Assembly (NCBI RefSeq): GCF_011046535.1
Contig: NZ_CP049257.1
Span: 434,001 to 498,000 of the forward strand
From: Nocardioides anomalus
GTDB lineage: Bacteria > Actinomycetota > Actinomycetes > Propionibacteriales > Nocardioidaceae
Direction of reading: 5' to 3'
Length of the DNA: 64,000 nt
In this document: positions 57,337-64,000 of the stretch, in pieces
Layout: each line of letters begins with the position of its first letter
Numbering within the stretch: the stretch's first letter is position 1
Made by a program: the position numbers and the translations under genes
Notes under the pieces: model-generated
What the model was told of the DNA's origin: nothing
The model's database searches: none
What the model saw: the letters and a program-made list of their open reading frames with translations, nothing else

Positions 57337-58421
57337 TCACCCTCGCCCACCTGTCCGACACGCACGTCGGCGGACCGCCGGACGCGCGGAGCCGCGCCGA
57401 GCGGCTGGTCGACCACCTGCTCGCGATGGAACCGCGGCCCGATGCGTTGCTGGTCAGCGGGGACATCGCCGACCACGGTCGGCCCGAGGAGTACGACGAG
57501 GCGGTCGCCGTCCTCGACCGCTGGCCCGGTCCGCGGCTCGTGCTCACCGGCAACCACGACGTGCGCGCACCGTTTCGTGCCGCCATCGAGCCGTTCAGGT
57601 CCGGAACGCAACCGTTCGCGTCTGGAACCGGATCGTTCGGGTCTGGAACGGAATCGTTCGCGTCTGGAACCGAACCGATCGCGTCTGGAACGCAATCGAT
57701 CGGGTCTGGAACGGAATCGTTCGGGTCTGGAACGGAATCGTTCGCGTCTGGAACGCAATCGTTCGGGTCTGGAACGGAATCGTTCGGGTCTGGAACGGAA
57801 TCGTTCGCGTCCGGAACGGAATCGTTCGGGTCTGGAATCGAACCGTTCGCCTCCGGAGCGGAATCGTTCGCGGCCGCAACGGAACCGTTCCCGTCCGGAA
57901 CGGAACCGTTCAGCGCGGGAACCGATCGGTTCCAGAACGGAACGATTCCCCCAGTTGTCGGGGCGGTCGAGCTCGACGGCCTGCGGCTGGTCGGGCTCGA
58001 CTCGCTCGTGGACGCGGTCGACGGCGTCCGTCAGGACCACGGCGAGCTGGACGACGACCAGCTGGCCTGGCTCGACGCCAGCCTGGCCGAGGACGATCGC
58101 CCGACGTTCGTCTGCCTCCACCACCCGCCGGTGGACATCGGCCTCGAGCTGATGGCGCCGATCCTGCTGCGCGAGCCCGAGCGGTTGGAGGACGTCCTGC
58201 GCCGGCACCCGCACGTGGTGGCCACGCTGGTCGGTCACGCGCACACCGCGGGTGCCACGACCTTCGCCGGCCGCCCGCTGCTCGTCGGCGGTGGGAGCGC
58301 GTCGACGGTCACCCTGGACGCCGAACCCCTCGGCCGGATCTGGCAGGACGCGCCACCGACCCTGGCGCTGCACCTCCTCCACGACGACGGCCGACTCACC
58401 ACGCACTGGAGGGCGCTCTGA
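57333..58421 (+). CDS. CpdA-like metallophosphoesterase with a 17-unit heptad insertion
   Basis: A 362-residue binuclear metallophosphoesterase resembling cyclic-nucleotide phosphodiesterases. Metal ligands: Asp9 and His11 (LSDTHVGG), Asp44 (SGDIADHG), Asn74 and His75 (TGNHDVR), and later CLHHPPV and VGHAHTAG. Between TGNHD and GAVELDGLRLVGLDS lies an insertion of 119 residues (86-204) made of 17 contiguous heptads of the type ESFGSGT / ESFASGT, coded by a 21-base tandem repeat. The remaining protein has normal length. The start overlaps the tsaE stop and the end overlaps the tsaB start, so the array sits inside an operon for essential genes. Substrate not known. Confidence 0.88.
   Translation: MITLAHLSDTHVGGPPDARSRAERLVDHLLAMEPRPDALLVSGDIADHGRPEEYDEAVAVLDRWPGPRLVLTGNHDVRAPFRAAIEPFRSGTQPFASGTGSFGSGTESFASGTEPIASGTQSIGSGTESFGSGTESFASGTQSFGSGTESFGSGTESFASGTESFGSGIEPFASGAESFAAATEPFPSGTEPFSAGTDRFQNGTIPPVVGAVELDGLRLVGLDSLVDAVDGVRQDHGELDDDQLAWLDASLAEDDRPTFVCLHHPPVDIGLELMAPILLREPERLEDVLRRHPHVVATLVGHAHTAGATTFAGRPLLVGGGSASTVTLDAEPLGRIWQDAPPTLALHLLHDDGRLTTHWRAL
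57588..57944 (+). repeat. 17 x 21-bp minisatellite inside the metallophosphoesterase gene
   Basis: Seventeen units of 21 bases with a core like GGAACGGAATCGTTCGGGTC. The inner units are nearly identical and the edge units diverge. Each contains the small inverted pair GAACG-GAAT-CGTTC. The GC content is visibly below that of the flanks. All units keep the heptad frame, so copy number can change without a frameshift. Confidence 0.93.
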
Positions 58422-59059
58422 TGCTGCTGGCCTTCGACACCGCCACCCCGCTCGTGACGGTCGCGCTGCACGACGGCGACGACGTCGTCTGGCAGGCCGC
58501 CTCCGAGCGCCGGCTCCAGCACGGCGAGCAGCTCGCGCCGCTCATCGAGCGCGCGCTGGGCGAGAACGGCCTGGTCCGCCAGGACCTCACGGCGGTGGCC
58601 GTGGGCGTCGGGCCGGGTCCGTTCACCGGCCTGCGGGTCGGTCTGGTCACGGCCCGCACGCTGGCCTTCGTCCTGGACATCCCGGTGTACGGCGTGTGCA
58701 CGCTCGACGTCCTGGCAGCCGAGGCGGTCGAGTCGGGGACGGTGACGGGGGAGTTCGTGGTGGCGACCGACGCGCGGCGCAAAGAGGTCTACCTGGCGAC
58801 GTACGACGTGACCGGGGCGCGGCTCGACGGGCCGGACGTGGCGCGGCCGGCGGACGTGGCCACCGAGCGGCCGGTGGTGGGGGAGGGCGCGGTGCTGTAC
58901 GCCGAGGCGTTCCCGCACGGGGCCGGGCCGGTGCTGCCGAGCGCCGGGTGGCTGGCGCGCGTGGTGGCCGAGGAGCGGGCCGAGCTGCACGACCCGGAGC
59001 CGCTGTACCTGCGGCGGCCGGACGCGGTGGCACCCGGGGCGCCCAAGCAGGTCTCGTGA
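58421..59059 (+). CDS. tsaB: tRNA t6A synthesis protein TsaB
   Basis: A 212-residue inactive homologue of TsaD needed as its partner in t6A synthesis. It begins [20 protein letters not shown] and has the family segments [20 protein letters not shown] and [18 protein letters not shown]. The ATG shares one base with the preceding stop. The rimI start overlaps its end. Confidence 0.94.
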   Translation: MLLAFDTATPLVTVALHDGDDVVWQAASERRLQHGEQLAPLIERALGENGLVRQDLTAVAVGVGPGPFTGLRVGLVTARTLAFVLDIPVYGVCTLDVLAAEAVESGTVTGEFVVATDARRKEVYLATYDVTGARLDGPDVARPADVATERPVVGEGAVLYAEAFPHGAGPVLPSAGWLARVVAEERAELHDPEPLYLRRPDAVAPGAPKQVS

Positions 59060-59508
59060 GCGTGCGCCCGGCCACCGAGGCGGACCTGGCGGCGGTCGTG
59101 GCGTCGGAGGCCGCGGGGTTCGGGGTCGACGCGTGGTCCGAGGGGCTGGTGGCCGAGGGGATCGCGGGTCGGCTGCCGACGGTGCGCTACCTGGTGGCCG
59201 AGGTCGACGGCCGCGTGGTCGGCCACGCCGTGGCCAGCCTGGTCGACGACGTGGCCGAGCTGCAGCGGATCGCGGTCGATCCCGAGCAGCGGAGGCAGGG
59301 CCTGGCGACGAGGCTGCTGGCCGACGTGCTGGAGACGGCGGGTCGGGAGGGCGCCGCGCGGCTGCTGCTCGAGGTCCGCGAGGACAACGTCGAGGCGTTG
59401 GCCTTCTACGCCGCGCACGGGTTCGTGGAGGTGGGCCGGCGCCCGCGCTACTACCGCAGCGGCGCCACCGCCGTCGTGCTGGAGCGTCCTGTGAGGATGG
59501 AGCCGTGA
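59056..59508 (+). CDS. rimI: ribosomal-protein-alanine N-acetyltransferase
   Basis: A 150-residue GNAT protein with the RimI order: [20 protein letters not shown] (acetyl-CoA loop), then [20 protein letters not shown] and [12 protein letters not shown] near the C-terminus. RimI acetylates the N-terminus of ribosomal protein S18. It sits between tsaB and tsaD with overlapping starts and stops (GTGA), as in many bacteria. Confidence 0.93.
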   Translation: MSVRPATEADLAAVVASEAAGFGVDAWSEGLVAEGIAGRLPTVRYLVAEVDGRVVGHAVASLVDDVAELQRIAVDPEQRRQGLATRLLADVLETAGREGAARLLLEVREDNVEALAFYAAHGFVEVGRRPRYYRSGATAVVLERPVRMEP

Positions 59509-60548
59509 GCGAACCCCTGGTCCTCGGGATCGAGACCTCCTGCGACGAGACCGGCGTCGGGATCGTGCGCGGCCGGACCCTGCTCGCCGACGCCGTCGCG
59601 AGCAGCGTCGAGGAGCACGCGCGGTTCGGCGGCGTGGTGCCCGAGGTCGCCAGCCGCGCGCACCTCGAGGCCATGGTCCCGACCCTCGAGCGGGCGGCGG
59701 AGACGGCCGGCGTGCGCCTCGACGAGGTCGACGCCATCGCCGTCACCTCGGGCCCCGGGCTGGCCGGCACGCTGCTGGTCGGGGTGGCCGCGGCCAAGGC
59801 CCTGGCCATCGGGCTCGGGAAACCGCTGTACGGCGTGAACCACCTCGCCTCCCACGTGGCGGTCGACCAGCTCGAGCACGGGCCGCTGCCCGACCCGTGC
59901 CTCGCGCTCCTGGTCAGCGGCGGCCATTCGTCGCTGCTGCGCGTCGAGGACGTGACGAGCACGGTCGAGCCGCTGGGCTCGACCATCGACGACGCGGCCG
60001 GCGAGGCCTTCGACAAGGTGGCGCGGCTGCTCGGGCTGCCGTTCCCGGGCGGCCCGCACATCGACCGCGCGGCCCGGTCGGGCAGCTCGGTGGCCATCGA
60101 CTTCCCGCGCGGCCTCACTAGCCGGCGCGACCTGGAGCGGCACCGCTTCGACTTCTCCTTCTCGGGGTTGAAGACCGCGGTCGCGCGCTGGGTCGAGGCC
60201 CGCGAGCGCGCCGGCGAGCCGGTGCCGGTCGAGGACGTCGCGGCGTCGTTCCAGGAGGCGGTGTGCGACGTGCTGGTCCGCAAGGCCCTGGACGCTGCGC
60301 AGGACCAAGGCGTCGAGGACCTGCTCATCGGCGGCGGCGTCGCGGCCAACTCGCGGCTGCGGGCCATGGCCGAGGAGCGCGCGGCCAAGATCGGCGTCCA
60401 GGTCCGCGTCCCGCGCCCGGGGCTGTGCACCGACAACGGCGCGATGGTGGCGGCGCTGGGGAGCGAGATGGTGGCGCGCGGGCGCACGCCTTCGCACCTC
60501 GACCTCCCCGCCGACAGCAGCCAGCCGGTGACCCAGGTCCTCGTCTAG
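59505..60548 (+). CDS. tsaD: tRNA N6-adenosine threonylcarbamoyltransferase
   Basis: A 347-residue Kae1/Qri7 family enzyme, the catalytic subunit for t6A in ANN-reading tRNAs. It begins [16 protein letters not shown]. The iron-binding pair is in NHLASHVAV, and [34 protein letters not shown] and [12 protein letters not shown] are intact. [13 protein letters not shown] closes the nucleotide site. Last gene of the glmS-tsaD run; the stop lies seven bases from the converging lipoprotein gene. Confidence 0.96.
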   Translation: MSEPLVLGIETSCDETGVGIVRGRTLLADAVASSVEEHARFGGVVPEVASRAHLEAMVPTLERAAETAGVRLDEVDAIAVTSGPGLAGTLLVGVAAAKALAIGLGKPLYGVNHLASHVAVDQLEHGPLPDPCLALLVSGGHSSLLRVEDVTSTVEPLGSTIDDAAGEAFDKVARLLGLPFPGGPHIDRAARSGSSVAIDFPRGLTSRRDLERHRFDFSFSGLKTAVARWVEARERAGEPVPVEDVAASFQEAVCDVLVRKALDAAQDQGVEDLLIGGGVAANSRLRAMAEERAAKIGVQVRVPRPGLCTDNGAMVAALGSEMVARGRTPSHLDLPADSSQPVTQVLV

Positions 60549-60555
60549 TGCCCGT

Positions 60556-61461
60556 CTAGGGCTGCGCCTCCAGCACCCACCACGCCGGCGACCGCCGGAC
60601 GGGTGCGGCGAGCAGCGCGCCGCGACCGTCGAGCCCGATGCGCAGCAGCGCGGACCAGCGGCCCCGCGCGGCCACGGCCACCAGGTGCCGCGCGTCCTCC
60701 CACGCGACCTGGGTCAGCCCGCGCGGCAACGACGCCACCAGGGCCCCGGTCCGCGCTGCGCGCAGCGCACCGTCGGTGACGACCAGCCGGCCGTCGGGGC
60801 TGAACGACGTCACCTCGGCCCGCGGGTCCGACCACAGGACGAGCCCGGTCGTGGCGTCGAGCACCCCGTGCCGGCCGGCGACCAGCGACCCGTGCACGTC
60901 CACCGCGTGCCGCAGCCGCGGCAGCGTGCGCACCGGCCCGCTCTCGGGCACCACGACCACCGGACCGGCCAGCCCGGTGAGCACGACGTCGTCGCCGAGG
61001 AAACCGACGGCGTAGAAGAGGTACGACGGCCCGAGGTTCCGCGTCCACCCGCCACCGCCGGTGCCGGTCGGGTCGATGTGAACGACGCTCTCGGCCCGCA
61101 GGTCCGCCTCCGGACAACCGGTGGTCACCCACGCGACCAGGCGGCGGTCCGGGCTCAGCGCGCCGACACCGGTGGCGCACGGCCCGAGCGCGGTGCGCCG
61201 GCCGTCGACGACCGACGCCAGCCCGACGGTCCCCTCGAAGGTCCGGCCGTCGGCGACCAGGTGACCGCCGCGGTACGGCGCGACCCCGGTGATGCCGCCG
61301 TCTCGTCGGTAGGTGCGGTCGTCCACAAGTCGTGAGCGGTTGCCGTCGGGTACGACGTGGACCGGCCCCTCGGCGTACGGCAGGCCCGGCGGCGCGCCGT
61401 ACCGGCACCCGGACACGGAGCCGAGCAACAGCAGGACACCGAGGGCGACGACGAGGCGCAC
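60556..61461 (-). CDS. lipoprotein, beta-propeller-like, unknown function
   Basis: A 301-residue protein starting at GTG 61461. The signal [13 protein letters not shown] gives a lipobox with Cys19. The mature part shows repeated short beta segments ([54 protein letters not shown]) in the style of WD40/TolB-like propellers. No catalytic site is visible. Being lipid-anchored, it probably sits on the outer membrane face and binds a partner; nothing more specific can be said. Confidence 0.75.
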   Translation of the reverse strand: MRLVVALGVLLLLGSVSGCRYGAPPGLPYAEGPVHVVPDGNRSRLVDDRTYRRDGGITGVAPYRGGHLVADGRTFEGTVGLASVVDGRRTALGPCATGVGALSPDRRLVAWVTTGCPEADLRAESVVHIDPTGTGGGGWTRNLGPSYLFYAVGFLGDDVVLTGLAGPVVVVPESGPVRTLPRLRHAVDVHGSLVAGRHGVLDATTGLVLWSDPRAEVTSFSPDGRLVVTDGALRAARTGALVASLPRGLTQVAWEDARHLVAVAARGRWSALLRIGLDGRGALLAAPVRRSPAWWVLEAQP

Positions 61462-61511
61462 GTCCTGGGACGCACCACGTGGGGCCGGGGTTGTCGTGGG
61501 GGAGCGACCGC

Positions 61512-61517
61512 TACGGT
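61512..61517 (+). promoter_or_regulatory. -10 hexamer TACGGT before mscR
   Basis: TACGGT is followed by six bases and ATG 61524, again the leaderless arrangement. Confidence 0.5.
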
Positions 61518-61523
61518 GGCGCC

Positions 61524-62630
61524 ATGCAGCAGGTCAAGGCCGTGGTCGCGAAGGCCAAGGGCGCACCGGTGGAGGTCGTCACGATCAACGTCCCGGACCC
61601 CGGTCCGGGCGAGGCGGTGGTCAAGGTCCAGGCGTGCGGGGTCTGCCACACCGACCTGCACTACCGCGAGGGCGGGATCAACGACGACTTCCCGTTCCTG
61701 CTCGGCCACGAGGCCGCTGGTGTCGTCGAGGCGGTCGGCCCGGACGTCACCGCCGTCGCGCCGGGCGACTTCGTGATCCTCAACTGGCGCGCGGTGTGCG
61801 GTGAGTGCCGGGCGTGCAAGCGCGGGCAGCTGCAGTACTGCTTCAACACCCACAACGCGACCCAGAAGATGACGCTCGAGGACGGCACCGAGCTGTCCCC
61901 GGCCCTGGGCATCGGCGCCTTCGCCGAGAAGACCCTGGTCGCCGCGGGCCAGTGCACCAAGGTCGACCCGTCGGCCCGCCCGGCCGCCGTCGGCCTGCTC
62001 GGCTGCGGCGTGATGGCCGGCATCGGCGCGGCGATCAACACCGGCGCGGTGGCCCGCGGGAAGTCCGTCGCCGTCATCGGCTGCGGCGGCGTCGGCGTGG
62101 CCGCCATCGCCGGCTCGGCCCTGGTCGGGGCGAGCCCCATCATCGCGGTCGACATCGACGCCAAGAAGCTCGAGACCGCCAAGGCCATGGGTGCGACGCA
62201 CACCGTCGACTCCAGCCAGGGCGACCCGGTCGAGGAGATCAAGCGGATCTGTGCGGAGTACTACGACGGCGCCGACGGCGCGGACGTGGTGGTCGAGGCC
62301 GTGGGTCGGCCCGAGACCTGGAAGCAGGCCTTCTACGCCCGCGACCTGGCCGGCACGGTGGTCCTGGTCGGCGTGCCGACCCCGGACATGAAGATCCCCG
62401 ACCTGCCGCTCATCGACGTCTTCGGCCGCGGCGGGTCGCTCAAGTCGAGCTGGTACGGCGACTGCCTGCCGACCCGCGACTTCCCGATGCTGGTCGACCT
62501 CTACCAGCAGGGCCGGCTCGACCTGGACGCCTTCGTGTCCGAGGAGATCGGCATCGACGACATCGAGGCGGCCTTCGAGAAGATGCACGACGGGTCGGTC
62601 CTCCGCTCCGTGGTCATCGTCGACCGGTGA
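61524..62630 (+). CDS. mscR: S-(hydroxymethyl)mycothiol dehydrogenase
   Basis: A 368-residue zinc alcohol dehydrogenase of the MscR type. It oxidises the formaldehyde adduct of mycothiol to S-formylmycothiol with NAD and also acts as a nitrosomycothiol reductase. Catalytic zinc: Cys in [10 protein letters not shown] and His in LLGHEAAG. Structural zinc cysteines: [15 protein letters not shown]. Rossmann motif [12 protein letters not shown], then [10 protein letters not shown] for NAD. Its immediate partner is the metallo-beta-lactamase-fold gene that overlaps its stop, a pair also found in mycobacteria. This is strong evidence for an actinobacterial, mycothiol-making host. Confidence 0.93.
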   Translation: MQQVKAVVAKAKGAPVEVVTINVPDPGPGEAVVKVQACGVCHTDLHYREGGINDDFPFLLGHEAAGVVEAVGPDVTAVAPGDFVILNWRAVCGECRACKRGQLQYCFNTHNATQKMTLEDGTELSPALGIGAFAEKTLVAAGQCTKVDPSARPAAVGLLGCGVMAGIGAAINTGAVARGKSVAVIGCGGVGVAAIAGSALVGASPIIAVDIDAKKLETAKAMGATHTVDSSQGDPVEEIKRICAEYYDGADGADVVVEAVGRPETWKQAFYARDLAGTVVLVGVPTPDMKIPDLPLIDVFGRGGSLKSSWYGDCLPTRDFPMLVDLYQQGRLDLDAFVSEEIGIDDIEAAFEKMHDGSVLRSVVIVDR

Positions 62631-63247
62631 GCGGCGAGCTCCGGCTGGACCACGCGGTGGCCAGCGGCACCTTCAGCCTGGACGGCGAGACCTTCGACGT
62701 CGACAACAACCTCTGGGTCCTCGGCGACGACGACGAGTGCGTGGTCATCGACGCCCCGCACTCGGTCGACGCGATCCTCGACCTGGTCGCCGGCCGCACG
62801 GTGAAGGCCATCCTGCTCACCCACGCCCACGACGACCACTGCCGCGTCGCCCCCGAGCTGCGCGAGCGCGTCGTCGCGCCGATCTTCCTGCACCCGGACG
62901 ACAAGCCGCTGTGGGAGCTCACCCACACCGACTACCTCTGGGACCTCGACCTTCCCGACGGCTGGGAGCTCGAGGTCGCGGGCACCCGCGTGCAGACGTT
63001 GCACACCCCCGGCCACGCGCCCGGCGGCTGCTGCTTCCACGTCGAGGACCTCGGCGCGGTCTTCACCGGCGACACGCTCTTCCAGGGCGGGCCCGGCGCG
63101 ACCGGCCGCTCGTACTCCGACCGCCCGCAGCTCGAGGAGTCGATCCGGGCCAAGCTCTTCGCCCTGCCCGACGACACCGTCGTGCACACCGGTCACGGCG
63201 ACGACACCACCATCGGCGCGGAGCGGGCGGCGTCCGCAGACTGGTGA
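62627..63247 (+). CDS. metallo-beta-lactamase-fold hydrolase paired with mscR
   Basis: A 206-residue MBL-fold protein with the metal motif [15 protein letters not shown] near residue 65, HTPGHAPGG near 127, FTGDTLF near 146 and [10 protein letters not shown] near 189. This is the glyoxalase II-like branch. The GTG overlaps the mscR stop, so it likely hydrolyses the S-formylmycothiol made there, or another mycothiol thioester. The pairing is known from mycobacteria; the exact substrate is inference. Confidence 0.88.
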   Translation: MSGELRLDHAVASGTFSLDGETFDVDNNLWVLGDDDECVVIDAPHSVDAILDLVAGRTVKAILLTHAHDDHCRVAPELRERVVAPIFLHPDDKPLWELTHTDYLWDLDLPDGWELEVAGTRVQTLHTPGHAPGGCCFHVEDLGAVFTGDTLFQGGPGATGRSYSDRPQLEESIRAKLFALPDDTVVHTGHGDDTTIGAERAASADW

Positions 63248-63251
63248 GACG

Positions 63252-63906
63252 TCAGGCCCGGACGTAGCCAGAGACGTAGAAGCTGACCCGCCCGGACAGC
63301 TGGGTGGTCGCCTTCCCCGCGAGGCCGTGCCCGTCGATGGTGCCGACGAGCCGCGCCTCGTCCCAGTACTCCTCGTAGTACAGCTGACCCCCGCTGATGT
63401 CCTTGGTGACGTGCGGGTCGCCCACGGCCTGCAGGTACATGTCGAAGTGGACGGTCCCAGCCGGCTGGTTGGTCTGGTCGAACGTCGGGAAGTCGCCACG
63501 CAGCCGGAGCCGGTCGCGGGTGTGGTTGAACGTCGAGATGTCCCACGGGTCCAGGACCTCGACGTACCGGAACCGCTTCATCGTGCAGGCGGTCTGGGGC
63601 TGGAAGCTCTGGGGCGGCGGCGGCGTCACCCCCGTCCGGGCAGCGCCAGTCGACCAGCTCAGCGTGCAGGACGTCGTCGTCCTCCTCGATGTTTACCCAG
63701 CCGGTGTGCCAGTTGCCCTTGGCGCCGGCGTACCAGCCCTGGTGCTGCCACGTGACGTCGCCGAAGTCCGCCTCGTTGCCGTACGGTCCGGGCTCCCAGC
63801 CGGGAGGCACGTCAGCGGGGGCGGCTCCGGCCCCCGCGACCAGGGCGCAGGCGCTGAGCGCCGCGGCCGAGAGGAGCTGGATGATCGTCCTGCGGGTCCG
63901 GGTCAT
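63252..63906 (-). pseudogene. secreted protein of unknown function, frameshifted near 63629
   Basis: The first frame (ATG 63906) gives a signal peptide (LSAAALSACALVAGAGAAPA) and about 65 mature residues rich in Trp and acids (WQHQGWYAGAKGNWHTGW), up to VDWRCPDG. The rest, beginning VTPPPPQSFQPQTACTMKRF and ending RVSFYVSGYVRA, lies in the other frame. Removing one G from the five-base run at 63629-63633 (C on the plus strand) joins the two into a 217-residue protein with a pair of cysteines. No known domain is recognised. It faces the MBL gene tail to tail, four bases apart. The indel may be a base-calling error. Confidence 0.72.
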
Positions 63907-64000
63907 GCCCGCACCGTGGCGGAGCGACGAGGGGGCCCGCGGTCCAGACCGCTGGATACCCCGAAATCGGGGACGCGCCTCAGAACGGCCGCACCAGCAG

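Noticed and set aside
57588-57944. CRISPR-like or phage attachment repeat
   Set aside because: The units are contiguous 21-mers without spacers and keep the reading frame of the enzyme.
57107-58152. Alternative frames through the heptad array (for example RVWNGIV or RSGLERN repeats)
   Set aside because: They are by-products of a stop-free 21-base unit. Only the SGTESFG frame continues into metallophosphoesterase motifs on both sides.

Overview
The window looks like a chromosomal stretch of a high-GC actinobacterium, most likely in or near Nocardioides (Nocardioidaceae). The evidence is the very GC-rich third codon positions, many GTG starts, GTGA/ATGA gene overlaps, mycothiol-dependent formaldehyde oxidation (mscR plus a metallo-beta-lactamase-fold partner), and the order rplM-rpsI-glmM ... 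coaA, glmS-acpS-nnr-alr-hydrolase-tsaE-tsaB-rimI-tsaD. I saw no tRNA, rRNA, CRISPR array, insertion sequence or prophage.

Layout. 1-7 kb: a cut SDR gene, a palindromic intergenic element, a Clp-N gene joined by a frameshift to a hemerythrin gene, an AlkB-like oxygenase, a second SDR, and a leftward run of two acyl-CoA dehydrogenases and a PAP2-type membrane phosphatase. 6.8-10.6 kb: an ECF sigma factor with a membrane-anchored partner, then a divergent YcaO / polysaccharide deacetylase pair. 10.7-16.6 kb: a carbohydrate-type ABC importer without its own ATPase, an ABC-F ATPase and a double-GNAT protein. 16.7-21 kb: an HtrA-type protease, a small RTX-repeat protein, an acyl-CoA synthetase and a DapE-like M20 hydrolase that lacks its lid domain. 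21.2-33 kb is a surface/secretion zone: a 2111-residue modular secreted protein, a phosphatidylcholine-type phospholipase C, an FAD monooxygenase, and a SipW-like signal peptidase cassette with an exported protein and an RTX protein. 33-37 kb: a HAD phosphatase, gltA with an inverted duplication of its own 5' end, and a lower-GC AAA ATPase. 36.9-43.7 kb: rplM-rpsI, glmM (frameshifted), an HTH-histidine kinase fusion with a DUF1059 protein, two GNAT paralogues (one frameshifted) and a secreted repeat protein. 43.7-50.2 kb: a membrane glycosyltransferase with a lipoprotein, a nine-copy tandem repeat, a response regulator, a GH6 lipoprotein and coaA. 50.3-60.5 kb: one long rightward housekeeping operon for amino-sugar and D-Ala synthesis, coenzyme repair and the tRNA t6A enzymes. 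60.5-64 kb: a lipoprotein, mscR with its hydrolase, and a frameshifted secreted protein.

How the genes work together. glmM and glmS make glucosamine phosphates and alr makes D-alanine, all for cell wall. acpS, coaA and nnr serve CoA/ACP and NAD(P)H upkeep. tsaE, tsaB and tsaD with rimI make the t6A tRNA modification and acetylate ribosomal protein. The strongest unexplained structures are a 17-unit, 21-bp heptad array inside a metallophosphoesterase (57588-57944), a higher-order tandem repeat (45975-47068), the inverted duplication of the gltA 5' region next to a foreign-looking ATPase (35177-36687), the lidless M20 hydrolase (20306-21037) and the SipW cassette (30757-33026).

Four genes carry single-base indels in short homopolymers or doublets (about 974, 38528, 41167 and 63629). 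One of them is glmM, normally essential, so base-calling errors are the first explanation. Functions are inferred from sequence patterns read by eye; no database search was run.
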